Source: Candidatus Binatia bacterium (GTDB taxonomy: Bacteria; Desulfobacterota; Binatia; Bin18). From it: a DNA stretch of 36,972 bases. This document shows positions 1 to 7,639 of this stretch, piece after piece. The stretch is from assembly GCA_022826945.1 (NCBI GenBank), contig JAJDTY010000013.1, positions 1 to 36,972 of the forward strand, in the 5' to 3' direction. A model generated the notes under the pieces. The model saw only the letters and a list, made by a program, of their open reading frames with translations, was not told where the DNA came from and did no database searches. Every line of letters begins with the position of its first letter. Positions within the stretch are counted from its first letter, which is position 1. A program made the position numbers and the translations under genes.

Positions 1-181
1 TGCCGCCTTGAATTTTGATCTTGTGTTGCAGGCTGCCGATCAGGTCGGCGCACTGCTGATCGTAGGGAACAACGCGTGCGACCGGCTTGCCGTGCTTGGT
101 CACGATTAAGCCCTCGGCGTCAAGTCGGTCCAATAATGCCAAGCATTGTTCCTTGAACTTTGCAGCGCCAATCGTTTTCAT
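1..181 (-). CDS. Phd/YefM-type antitoxin, C-terminus off the window
   Basis: The first 60 residues read MKTIGAAKFKEQCLALLDRL and onward, with a later KHGKPVARVVP segment. This is the classic Phd/YefM/VapB-like layout: an N-terminal DNA-binding fold that would autoregulate the operon, followed by a toxin-binding tail. The ATG has a GGAG ribosome-binding site about seven bases upstream. The reading frame is still open at base 1, so the C-terminal end and any partner toxin (usually a PIN-domain RNase encoded just downstream) lie outside the window. Assignment to the Phd/YefM superfamily is from the sequence; the toxin partner is inferred. Confidence 0.8.
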   Translation of the reverse strand, partial: MKTIGAAKFKEQCLALLDRLDAEGLIVTKHGKPVARVVPYDQQCADLIGSLQHKIKIQGG

Positions 182-200
182 ATCGTTTCTCCGTTTGAAA

Positions 201-236
201 TGGACATATTATATGGCCAGTCATAAAATTTGTCCA
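201..236 (-). promoter_or_regulatory. Promoter and possible operator of the antitoxin gene
   Basis: On the minus strand TGGACA (231-236) and a perfect TATAAT (208-213) are separated by exactly 17 bases, a near-consensus sigma-70 promoter for the antitoxin gene at 181. A TGGACA/TGTCCA inverted pair (201-206 and 231-236) brackets the promoter with start-to-start spacing of 30 bp, and one arm is the -35 itself. Autorepression by the antitoxin at these arms is inferred. Confidence 0.6.
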
Positions 237-279
237 ATCAGGAGTATGATTCTACTGAGATGAATACGGGCGAGGGCGG

Positions 280-834
280 TTAGCCGACCTTGAGTTTATC
301 CCCACTTGCCTCACCTCCGCCTGCGGCAACCTGCGCTCGCATTTTCGACCCCTGCTCATAAAAGCGCGAGGCCCAGATGCCGCTGAACGGTTCGCCTTCG
401 CCGGGCATGCGCCAGGTCATGACCTTGGCCGATTCCAGGGGGACACCGATCAGGGCACGGGGCTGGTCGTGGGTCTCGGTCAGATAGTAGTCGCCCGACT
501 CTTCGTCCACGTAGCGCAGGGTGATGCGGCGGTAGATGTCCCGCCATTCGTCGTCATGGCCGAGCGGATAGAGCACCTCGGCTTTTCCTTCGACCAGCAC
601 CTTGCGATACAGCCCGGCTTCTTCATCGATCGTAATGGCCACCCGAGCGTCCTTTTGGACGTTGGCCCAGAAGGCCGAGTATTTGCGCGGGGTGATGATG
701 ATTTTTCCGTCCTCGTACACAAACCAGACCGGCACCACGCTGGGGCTGCCGTCTTCCTGAAGAGTGGCAAGCCGGGCCAAATGACCCCGCTCCTGAAGAA
801 ATGCGTCGCGTTCGGCAACTGATAATTTTGGCAT
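280..834 (-). CDS. Pyridoxamine 5'-phosphate oxidase-family split-barrel protein
   Basis: A 184-residue protein beginning MPKLSVAERDAFLQERGHLA, with the LATLQEDGSPSVVPVWFVYE strand pair typical of PNPOx-like split barrels that bind FMN or F420. A later IIITPRKYSAFW segment and a C-terminal region rich in W, P and G fit the same fold. Such proteins reduce small substrates using flavin or deazaflavin; the substrate cannot be read from sequence. The ATG at 834 is preferred over an upstream start because AAGGAGG lies four bases before it and the family's conserved domain starts there. It diverges from der. A second, distinct split-barrel protein lies at 2610-3071. Confidence 0.8.
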   Translation of the reverse strand: MPKLSVAERDAFLQERGHLARLATLQEDGSPSVVPVWFVYEDGKIIITPRKYSAFWANVQKDARVAITIDEEAGLYRKVLVEGKAEVLYPLGHDDEWRDIYRRITLRYVDEESGDYYLTETHDQPRALIGVPLESAKVMTWRMPGEGEPFSGIWASRFYEQGSKMRAQVAAGGGEASGDKLKVG

Positions 835-950
835 ACAGCCTCCTTTTTCTCTTCGTCTTGACGCCCCAAGAGAATGCTTTTTCGCTGCGGTCGTCAACTG
901 CTCTGGAGGCAACCCATGATCCCCCACCCTTACCCGCAACTTTGTCTGAA

Positions 951-959
951 TGGTATGAT
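951..959 (+). promoter_or_regulatory. Extended -10 promoter in front of der
   Basis: TGGTATGAT matches an extended -10 (TGn plus TATGAT). No good -35 is visible at 17 bases upstream, as expected when an extended -10 is used. Transcription would start near 966, only a few bases before the der ATG at 972. Confidence 0.45.
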
Positions 960-971
960 GCCAAATAACAA

Positions 972-2387
972 ATGGAAACCGTAACCGAAATCCCCGTTCA
1001 AGCCGTCTCACCCGAACGCCTGCCGGTCGTTGCCTTGGTCGGGCGGCCGAATGTTGGCAAGTCCACGCTGTTTAATCGTTTGAGTCGCAGGCGCAAGGCC
1101 GTCGTGGACAATACCCCGGGTGTCACCCGGGACCGCAATTTCGCCCAAGTGAAATGGCGGGGCAGCCCGTTTTTGCTCGTGGATACCGGCGGTATCGATC
1201 CGAGCGAAAAGGAAGGGCTCGTCGGACGGGTACAAGAACAGACGCGCCTAGCCATTGCAGAAGCCGACCGGGTTATTTTTCTGTTCGACGGCAAGGAAGG
1301 CGTCAACCCGGCAGATGCCCAGGCGGTTGATCTGCTGCGGCGGGGTGACACGCCTGTTTTTTTTGCGGTCAATAAGATCGATGGCGACAAGCAGGAGCTC
1401 ACCTCGAACGAATTCTATGCCCTGGGTCTTGATTCCTTCTTTCCCATTTCGGCCGCCCACGGTCGGGGTGTTTCCGAACTGCTGGATACCGTGGTCGAGA
1501 CTTTTTCGGAACAGGAAGAATCCCCCTCCCCTGCTGCTCTTGATATAGCGGCTCCTGTTGCCAAACCGGACCTCAGGCTGGCCATTATCGGACGGCCCAA
1601 TGTTGGCAAATCTTCCCTCCTCAACCGCCTGGTAGGAGTCGAGCGCTCCATTGTGGACTCGACTCCGGGGACGACACGCGATGCCGTTGATAGCTGGCTG
1701 GTCTGGCAGGACAAGCGCATTCTGCTGGTCGATACCGCCGGCGTACGGCGGCGTACCCGCATTCATGAACATATTGAGCAGGCCAGCGCCCTGATCGCCC
1801 TGAAAGCCCTGGAGCGGGCGGAGATTGGCCTGCTGGTCTTTGACGCCCAGGAGGGCATGACCGATCAGGACGCGCGGCTCATTCGCTACGCCTGGGAGCG
1901 TGGACGCGGCATCGTGCTGGTCGTCAATAAATGGGACCTGATTCCGTCAGACAGAAAAAATCAGCCCCAATTCATACAGGCGCTCCGCGAGGAGTTTCCG
2001 GTCACGCAGCCGCTGCCGATTGTTTTTCTGTCCGCCCTGACCGGCTCGCGTGTAAAACATTTGCTGCCCACCGCCACCCGCGTGGCCCAGGCGCATCGCA
2101 CCGAGATTCCGACTCCGGTCTTGAATCAGGCGTTTACCGAGTGGACTACCCGCCACCCGGCTCCCATCTATCACCGTAAGCCGGTACGCTTTTATTACGC
2201 CACCCAGGTTGAAACCAGGCCGCCTAAAATGGCCGTGTACACCAGCTCGCCGGATGGCGTCCCGGCCCACTATGAACGATATTTGGAGAATCAACTCAGA
2301 GGCACATTTGACCTCGAAGGCACCCCAGTCCGGCTCGACTTCCGCGCCCGTCGCCCGCAGCGATATGGGAAGAAGAAAAAGCGTTGA
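972..2387 (+). CDS. der: Ribosome-assembly GTPase Der (EngA), tandem G domains
   Basis: A 471-residue protein with two complete GTPase modules. The first has GRPNVGKS (24-31), DTGG (71-74) and NKID (134-137). The second has GRPNVGKS (207-214), DTAG (254-257) and NKWD. A C-terminal KH-like domain ends in a basic RRPQRYGKKKKR tail. Der acts in the cytoplasm in late assembly of the 50S ribosomal subunit, and double G domains are unique to this family. Length is normal. The start has about 20 extra residues before the first P-loop and no Shine-Dalgarno sequence; no better start exists in frame. It diverges from the split-barrel gene at 280-834 and stands alone on its strand. Confidence 0.97.
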   Translation: METVTEIPVQAVSPERLPVVALVGRPNVGKSTLFNRLSRRRKAVVDNTPGVTRDRNFAQVKWRGSPFLLVDTGGIDPSEKEGLVGRVQEQTRLAIAEADRVIFLFDGKEGVNPADAQAVDLLRRGDTPVFFAVNKIDGDKQELTSNEFYALGLDSFFPISAAHGRGVSELLDTVVETFSEQEESPSPAALDIAAPVAKPDLRLAIIGRPNVGKSSLLNRLVGVERSIVDSTPGTTRDAVDSWLVWQDKRILLVDTAGVRRRTRIHEHIEQASALIALKALERAEIGLLVFDAQEGMTDQDARLIRYAWERGRGIVLVVNKWDLIPSDRKNQPQFIQALREEFPVTQPLPIVFLSALTGSRVKHLLPTATRVAQAHRTEIPTPVLNQAFTEWTTRHPAPIYHRKPVRFYYATQVETRPPKMAVYTSSPDGVPAHYERYLENQLRGTFDLEGTPVRLDFRARRPQRYGKKKKR

Positions 2388-2498
2388 GATGTTGCTATGG
2401 CTGATGAAAGTAGAGCTGGGAAGGCTTATTCCCTCTCCCCTGGCGGACTGCCACCAAGCGCGGCCTAGTTGCAGAGCCCACTCCGCCGTTCCGCGGCA

Positions 2499-2545
2499 CC
2501 CCTCCCAAGAGGGGATTTCTGCTCCCTCTCCCTCCAGGGAGAGGG
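2499..2545. repeat. Pair of GC-rich hairpins after der
   Basis: The 222-base gap between der and the next gene holds no ORF but contains two stacked palindromes. CCCCTC/GAGGGG has a 4-base loop (2499-2514), and CCCTCTCCCT/AGGGAGAGGG is a perfect 10-bp stem with a 2-base loop (2524-2545). A related string, CCCTCTCCCC, occurs near 2433. This resembles the CCCTCTCCC-type intergenic palindromes common in proteobacteria. It could also end der transcription, although no T-run follows. Confidence 0.55.
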
Positions 2546-2609
2546 CTGGGGCCCCGATTGAGACGCTAGCTAGTCAAGAGAAATTCCAAAATCTGGCTGC
2601 TCCACACGC

Positions 2610-3071
2610 TTAGTACACCCCTTCCGGCAACTTGGTATGATCCCAGCTTGAGGTTTTGACCGGCGTAATCTTGAGGACGGCACGCTTCTTGGCGCGCTCC
2701 TTCAGCACTGCGTCTTCCGTTGGCGTCACCGTTGTTCCCTGGAAGTCCCGTACCTCTTTCATGAGCTCCCAGACCGCTTCCGGCTCATCGATTACTTCAC
2801 AGTCACCCCGGATCAGGACGCCCTTGAGTTCGCTATAGGCCCGACCGGATTCGACCATGACCGCGACCTTGGGATTCCTTTTGGCGTTCACGACTTTCTG
2901 GGCCTTCTTAAAGGACGACATGTAAATACAGCCGTCCTTGGCCATATACGACATGGCCACCACATGCGGATAGCCGTCCTTGCCGATGGTACATAGTGAC
3001 ATATTCCGGGCTTCGTTCAGGTAGGCGGAGAGTTCTTCTGCCGTCATGGCAATCTGATTCCGTCGGTTCAT
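2610..3071 (-). CDS. Pyridoxamine 5'-phosphate oxidase-family protein
   Basis: A 153-residue protein starting MNRRNQIAMTAEELSAYLNE, followed by the family's signature strands (MSLCTIGKDGYPHVVAMSYM), a KKAQKVVNAKRNPKVAVM segment and a C-terminal barrel strand. It is the usual length for a stand-alone PNPOx-like flavin/F420-binding split barrel. The ATG follows a GGGAG ribosome-binding site. It sits 31 bases downstream of the SDR at 3103-3852 on the same strand, so the two are probably co-transcribed; a reductase pair acting on one substrate is a reasonable inference. It differs clearly in sequence from the split-barrel protein at 280-834. Confidence 0.82.
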   Translation of the reverse strand: MNRRNQIAMTAEELSAYLNEARNMSLCTIGKDGYPHVVAMSYMAKDGCIYMSSFKKAQKVVNAKRNPKVAVMVESGRAYSELKGVLIRGDCEVIDEPEAVWELMKEVRDFQGTTVTPTEDAVLKERAKKRAVLKITPVKTSSWDHTKLPEGVY

Positions 3072-3102
3072 TGTCGTGCTCCCTTCTTCATTACTGGCTT
3101 CG

Positions 3103-3852
3103 TTACTGAGCGAACCAGCCGCCGTCGATGACCAGCTCGGTGCCGGTGGTATAGGACGCCTCATCGGAACACAGGTAGAGCGATCCAAAGGCGATTTCTT
3201 CCGGTCGACCCAGCCGGCCCATGGGCGTGGCCTCTTTGATCTGGGCGTCCTGCTCCGGAGTCAGTCCGGCCAGAATCGGGGTATCAATCTGGCCGGGATG
3301 GATGGAGTTCACCCGTATCCCCTGCCGCACACACTCCAAGGCCGCGGCTTTGGTCATGAGTCGCACCGCACCCTTTGAGGCGTGATAGGCGATGGAGCCG
3401 GGGCTGCCGATCAAACCATACAATGACGAGATGTTCACAATAGCCGCGTTCCCGGATTCACGCAGCGCCGGCACCGCGGTTTTCATGCCCAACCAGACAC
3501 CGGTCTGGTTGATTTCGATCATCCTCTGCCACTGGTCCCGGGTTTCCTCCTCGACCCCGGCCGGCCAGTACACCCCGGCGTTATTGATCAGCGTGGTCAG
3601 CGTGCCGAATCGCGTCACAGCTTCATGAACGGCGTTCTGCCAGTCGTTTTCACTCGTGACATCCAGACGGACAAAGACCGCCCCGCCTCCATTCGTATTG
3701 ACATCGGCGGCAACCTGCTGGCCTTTGGCCTCCTGGATATCGCCAATAACGACCCGTGCGCCCTCGGCCGCAAACACCCGTGCGTGGGCCGCGCCAATAC
3801 CACTCGCTCCACCTGAAATAAGTGCGACTTTCCCGTCTAATCGTCCGGCCAT
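3103..3852 (-). CDS. Short-chain dehydrogenase/reductase (classical SDR)
   Basis: A 249-residue classical SDR. The Rossmann glycine motif GGASGIG is at 14-20, NNAG at 90-93, structural N115, catalytic S142/S143 and the YxxxK pair Y156 and K160. The C-terminal TTGTELVIDGGW is the family's usual ending. It should oxidise or reduce a hydroxyl/keto group with NAD(P); D38 after the second strand favours NAD(H). The sequence is nearest to the 3-alpha/20-beta-hydroxysteroid and cyclopentanol dehydrogenase type, but the substrate is not determinable. The ATG at 3852 follows AGGAGG; a longer upstream reading was rejected. It leads the two-gene unit with 2610-3071 and diverges from the acyl-CoA dehydrogenase at 4040. 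Confidence 0.88.
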   Translation of the reverse strand: MAGRLDGKVALISGGASGIGAAHARVFAAEGARVVIGDIQEAKGQQVAADVNTNGGGAVFVRLDVTSENDWQNAVHEAVTRFGTLTTLINNAGVYWPAGVEEETRDQWQRMIEINQTGVWLGMKTAVPALRESGNAAIVNISSLYGLIGSPGSIAYHASKGAVRLMTKAAALECVRQGIRVNSIHPGQIDTPILAGLTPEQDAQIKEATPMGRLGRPEEIAFGSLYLCSDEASYTTGTELVIDGGWFAQ

Positions 3853-3986
3853 GTCTTCCTCCTGATTCGCTCCGTCTACGACCGTTCTGAGAGTCGGCCA
3901 ACTCGGTCCGTACCCTATCTGGGGTCGTTTTTTCACGCAAGGAATCCGGCGGCGGTTCAGGGCGACCCCCGAAGCATGGGGAGGAA

Positions 3987-4015
3987 TTGGCAGGACCGCA
4001 GTCAAATGGTAGAGA
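3987..4015 (+). promoter_or_regulatory. Possible promoter of the acyl-CoA dehydrogenase run
   Basis: TTGGCA (3987-3992; five of six consensus bases) and TAGAGA (4010-4015) are 17 bases apart, with TG just before the -10. The -10 is a weak match. The ATG at 4040 is about 20 bases downstream of the predicted start site. Confidence 0.35.
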
Positions 4016-4039
4016 TGAGGCGCACGCAGGAGGGCAGCT

Positions 4040-5206
4040 ATGGATTTTCAGTTGACGGACGAGCAGGAAGAGATTTGCAAACAGGTCCGTGCGCTGTGTT
4101 CACGTTTTCCGGATGAGTACTGGCGGGAGCGGGATGAGAGCGGGGAATTCCCCTGGGAGTTTTACCAGGCCATTGCCGATGGAGGCTGGCTGGGCATTAC
4201 CATCCCCAGAGAATACGGCGGGGCCGGTCTGGGCATTACCGAAGCCGCGCTCGTCATGCAGACGGTGGCGGAGTGCGGCGGCGGCACGCAGGCCTGCTCG
4301 GCCATTCATCTGGGCATCTTCGGCCTGGAGCCGCTCATCAAATACGGCACCCAGGCGGCCAAAGACAAATACCTCGCTCCCATTCTCAGGGGGGACATCC
4401 ATGTGTCGTTTGCCGTGACCGAGCCGGACGCGGGTACGAATACGACCCAGATCAGCACCTTTGCCACCCGGAGCGGTGACGGATATCTCATCAATGGTCA
4501 GAAGGTCTTTATTACCAAGGCTCAAGAGTCCAAGAAAATGCTGCTGCTGACGCGGACCACTCCGTTTGATCAAGTGGAGAAGAAAACGCTGGGAATGAGC
4601 CTCTTCTTTGCCGACATCGACCCCGAGGCCGTGGAAATCCAGGAACTCCACAAGCTCGGCCGTAAGGCGGTCGATACCAATATGCTGTTTATCGACAACC
4701 TGTACGTAGCCAAGGAGGATTTAATTGGTGAGGAAGGCCGAGGCTTTTACTACATTCTCGATGGCATCAATCCGGAGCGCATTCTGATTGCGGCCGAGTG
4801 CGTCGGCATGGGCAAACGCGCGATTGAGAGAGCCGTACAGTATGCCAAAGAACGCGAGGTCTTTGGACGCCCGATTGGCAAAAACCAGGGTATTCAGTTC
4901 CCGCTGGCCGAATCCTTTGCCAAGCTGGAAACCGCCGAACTCATGGTTCAAAAGGCAGCTTCTTTATATGACCAGGGCCAGCCCTGCGGCAAAGAAGCCA
5001 ACATCTCGAAGTATATGGCCGCGGAGGCCGCCTGCGAGGCCGCCGACCGGGCGATTCAAGCTCACGGCGGCTACGGCTATATCAAAGAGTACGACGTGGA
5101 ACGCTACTGGCGTGAGGCCCGGCTCTTTCGTATTGCCCCTATCTCCCAGGAAATGGTGCTGAATTACGTGGGTGAGCACGTGCTCGGGCTACCGAAGTCG
5201 TACTAG
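4040..5206 (+). CDS. Acyl-CoA dehydrogenase, base probably on helix G
   Basis: A 388-residue FAD-dependent acyl-CoA dehydrogenase of normal length. It shows the N-terminal helical domain, the FAD/substrate signature FAVTEPDAGTNTTQ (124-137), INGQKVFITKA (151-161) and the C-terminal AHGGYGY (341-347). It introduces a 2,3-double bond into an acyl-CoA and passes electrons to ETF. The usual C-terminal catalytic Glu motif (YEGT in medium-chain enzymes) is absent; RLFRIAPIS (361-369) occupies the place. E246 in GINPERILIA aligns with the helix-G Glu used by isovaleryl- and long-chain-type enzymes, so it is the likely base. A strong GGAGGG ribosome-binding site precedes the ATG. It heads a run continuing through the LLM monooxygenase, 57 bases downstream. 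Confidence 0.93.
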   Translation: MDFQLTDEQEEICKQVRALCSRFPDEYWRERDESGEFPWEFYQAIADGGWLGITIPREYGGAGLGITEAALVMQTVAECGGGTQACSAIHLGIFGLEPLIKYGTQAAKDKYLAPILRGDIHVSFAVTEPDAGTNTTQISTFATRSGDGYLINGQKVFITKAQESKKMLLLTRTTPFDQVEKKTLGMSLFFADIDPEAVEIQELHKLGRKAVDTNMLFIDNLYVAKEDLIGEEGRGFYYILDGINPERILIAAECVGMGKRAIERAVQYAKEREVFGRPIGKNQGIQFPLAESFAKLETAELMVQKAASLYDQGQPCGKEANISKYMAAEAACEAADRAIQAHGGYGYIKEYDVERYWREARLFRIAPISQEMVLNYVGEHVLGLPKSY

Positions 5207-5263
5207 CGCGTTGCAGAGCGATGGAATCCTGACCAGTTGTCATCCCGAGGAGAGACCAACCCC

Positions 5264-6292
5264 ATGAAAATCGGTTATATGCCTGACACCCACGGTGGTC
5301 CGTATAATCAGCCCGAGCCCTCCCCCGAGGCAGCCGCACAGTTCTGCGACCAGTTGCTGAACGAGGGCATTGAGGCAGAGCAGGCAGGCTTCGACGGCAT
5401 TTTCCTGCCCGAGCGGCATCACCGCACCGAGACGATGTTCCCGCCGCCCTTGGTCATGCTCGCTGGCTATGCCACTCGTACCCAGCGGGTTGATCTTGGC
5501 ACCTTTGTGCTACAAACGCCGTATTACAACCCCATGCATCTGGCTGAAGATGTAGCCATGATTGACCTGATGTCCAAAGGCCGGATCATATTGGGCGTTG
5601 GACTCGGCTACCATCCTGACTATTTTCGGCTGTTCAACGAGCCCTACAAACAGCGCTTTTCTCGCTTTGAAGAAAGCCTCGATATCCTGCGTCTGGCCTG
5701 GAGCAGTCATACGCCGTTCTCTTATCATGGAAAGCGCTTTGAGTTTGACCACGTCATGTTGACCCCGAAACCCTATCAGACAGGCGGACCGCCGCTCTGG
5801 GTTGGAGCGGCGTATCCCGAAGCCATCAAACGGGCCGGCCGGCTGGGTGATGCCTGGGGTATTCTGCCCTTCTGGGACCCCATACCGAATTTGCAGGCGC
5901 AGGCGGCCCTGTATCGTGAGAGTGCGGCCGAGCACGGTCGCTCCCCCAAGGTGGTGCTCATGCGGGACGGCTGGGTCGCACCCACCCGTAAAGAGGCCGA
6001 AGACACGTTTGGGCCGCTGTGGGTGGAAGAGATGCTCTTCTACTGGCGCTGGAAACTCCTCTCCCCAAACGAGGAGTTTACGTCGGAGGCGGATTTCACG
6101 GTGAAAAAGCTGAGCAAATACCTGGTCATGGGTTCGCCCAGCGAGTGCATAGAACAGCTTGAGATGTGGAAAGATGTGGTCGGAGCGGACTATATTATCA
6201 TGCGTTTTCGCCTGCCGCTCGGTCCGGCGCCAGAGCGCGTTGTTGCCTGTATCCGCCAATTCGGAACGGAAGTCATTCCGCACTTCAAGTGA
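5264..6292 (+). CDS. LLM-class flavin-dependent oxidoreductase
   Basis: A 342-residue TIM-barrel protein of the bacterial luciferase-like family, starting MKIGYMPDTHGG. Typical segments are GFDGIFLPERHH, a strand RVDLGTFVLQTPYYNPMHLA, the GRIILGVGLGYHPDYF motif and PPLWVGAAYPEAIKRAGRLG. The family uses FMNH2 or F420H2 for oxygenation or hydride transfer; substrate and cofactor cannot be settled here. The ATG at 5264 has GAGGAG 11 bases upstream; a TTG nine codons earlier was rejected. It follows the acyl-CoA dehydrogenase by 57 bases, and maf begins four bases after its stop, so all three probably share a transcript. Confidence 0.88.
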   Translation: MKIGYMPDTHGGPYNQPEPSPEAAAQFCDQLLNEGIEAEQAGFDGIFLPERHHRTETMFPPPLVMLAGYATRTQRVDLGTFVLQTPYYNPMHLAEDVAMIDLMSKGRIILGVGLGYHPDYFRLFNEPYKQRFSRFEESLDILRLAWSSHTPFSYHGKRFEFDHVMLTPKPYQTGGPPLWVGAAYPEAIKRAGRLGDAWGILPFWDPIPNLQAQAALYRESAAEHGRSPKVVLMRDGWVAPTRKEAEDTFGPLWVEEMLFYWRWKLLSPNEEFTSEADFTVKKLSKYLVMGSPSECIEQLEMWKDVVGADYIIMRFRLPLGPAPERVVACIRQFGTEVIPHFK

Positions 6293-6296
6293 ACCT

Positions 6297-6890
6297 ATGC
6301 CATCTGAAGAAAGTCCGCCCCGTCTCATCCTGGCTTCAGCCTCGCCTCGACGGCGAGAGTTGTTACAGCAGACCCCCCTCCGGTTTCGGGTCATCCCCAG
6401 CCATACGGAGGAAACCCGTCGCCGTGAGGAAAATCCGGAGACCTATGTGGCGCGTATTGCCGCGGAAAAGGCCGACACGGTCGCCGAGCGGCATCCGAGC
6501 TTCTGGGTCTTGGCCGCCGATACCATAGTCGTTTTGGAAGGCCGGGTTTTCGGTAAGCCCACAAATTTAGACAACGCGCGCCAGATGCTCACCGCCCTCT
6601 CGGGGCACCTCCACCAAGTCATGACGGCCTTTGTCTTATTGAATCCTGCCGGCAAGACGACCGCCGCTGAGGTTGTCACCAGCCAAGTCACCTTTAAGGA
6701 TCTGTCGGAATCGGAGGTCACCGCCTACCTCGCCACCGGAGAGCCCTTTGACAAGGCCGGCGCCTATGCCATTCAGGGCAAGGGGCGAGACCTCGTCGCG
6801 CAGGTCTCCGGCTCACACACCAATATTATCGGCTTACCCATGGATGAGGTCACAACCGCCCTGCGTTCGGTCGGCCTGCTCTCATCATAA
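6297..6890 (+). CDS. maf: Maf-family nucleoside triphosphate pyrophosphatase (YhdE-like)
   Basis: A 197-residue Maf protein. The LASASPRRRELL motif is at 12-23, ADTIV at 74-78, a GKP loop follows, and GEPFDKAGAYAIQG lies in the C-terminal half. Maf enzymes hydrolyse non-canonical or excess NTPs to NMP and pyrophosphate. The ML..LSG..H sequence and the DKAGAY.IQG form match the YhdE branch (dTTP/UTP and modified pyrimidines) better than the YceF branch, an inference from motif recall. The ATG is four bases past the LLM stop codon; translation is probably coupled. It is followed after 22 bases by yggS, a frequent housekeeping arrangement with proC and yggT. Confidence 0.93.
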   Translation: MPSEESPPRLILASASPRRRELLQQTPLRFRVIPSHTEETRRREENPETYVARIAAEKADTVAERHPSFWVLAADTIVVLEGRVFGKPTNLDNARQMLTALSGHLHQVMTAFVLLNPAGKTTAAEVVTSQVTFKDLSESEVTAYLATGEPFDKAGAYAIQGKGRDLVAQVSGSHTNIIGLPMDEVTTALRSVGLLSS

Positions 6891-6912
6891 TGGCCACGAC
6901 AGAAAAAAGGCC

Positions 6913-7599
6913 ATGGATGATGTAGCCAGTAATTATGCCCGCGTGTCCGAGCAGGTCGCTCGGGCCGCCGAGCGCGTGGGGCGGCACGCGGACGAGGTCA
7001 CGCTCGTGTGTGCGGCCAAGACAAAAGGACCCGAGGTCGTACGGGCCGCCTTACGAGCTGGCGCAACCGATATTGGTGAAAATTATGTTCAGGAGGCGCA
7101 GCACAAGATTCACGCCATTCCCGAGTCGGCAAACTGGCATCTCATCGGTCATCTTCAGCGCAACAAAGCTAAGGTCGCCGTCCCATTGTTTCGTCTCATT
7201 CATTCCCTTGATAGTCTCTCACTGGCCACGGAGCTGAACCGACAGGGTGTAAAACAGGACAGAACGGTGCATGCCTTGGTCGAGGTGAATCTTGCCGCAG
7301 AGGAAACCAAGGCCGGCGTGCGGCCTGGGGCTCTCGATGCCCTGCTCGAAGGGGTCAGCTCCTTGTCTCGTCTCCAAATCGACGGCCTGATGGCTATTCC
7401 GCCGGCCGTCTCAGACCCGAACGAGGCACGACCTTATTTTCGGACCCTGGCGCGGCTTCGGGAGCGCTATGCTAAACTGGGAATGGCTAGGATGCCGCTG
7501 CGTGAACTCTCAATGGGGATGACCCAGGACTTCCGTGTTGCCATTGAAGAGGGGGCGACTATCGTCCGCGTTGGACGAGCAATCTTTGGCGAGCGGTGA
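6913..7599 (+). CDS. yggS: YggS-family PLP homeostasis protein
   Basis: A 228-residue protein of the YggS/PROSC/YBL036C family. The PLP-binding lysine is K36 in LVCAAKTKG, exactly the position known for E. coli YggS. Further family marks are [29 protein letters not shown], the [14 protein letters not shown] strand, and the C-terminal [28 protein letters not shown]. The protein has an alanine-racemase-like barrel, binds PLP in the cytoplasm and buffers vitamin B6 and amino-acid pools without a firmly known catalytic role. It lies between maf (22 bases upstream) and proC (40 bases downstream). The ribosome-binding site is weak (AAAAAAGG), so translation may depend on upstream coupling. Confidence 0.94.
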   Translation: MDDVASNYARVSEQVARAAERVGRHADEVTLVCAAKTKGPEVVRAALRAGATDIGENYVQEAQHKIHAIPESANWHLIGHLQRNKAKVAVPLFRLIHSLDSLSLATELNRQGVKQDRTVHALVEVNLAAEETKAGVRPGALDALLEGVSSLSRLQIDGLMAIPPAVSDPNEARPYFRTLARLRERYAKLGMARMPLRELSMGMTQDFRVAIEEGATIVRVGRAIFGER

Positions 7600-7639
7600 C
7601 AACGCCGATCGCGTAAGGCGAGAATGAGGAAGGACCAAG

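Noticed and set aside
5510..6394. Long open frame on the minus strand (about 294 codons) opposite the LLM monooxygenase
   Set aside because: It lies fully antisense to a well-supported gene, shows no recognisable motif, and its frame is a by-product of GC-rich codon use.
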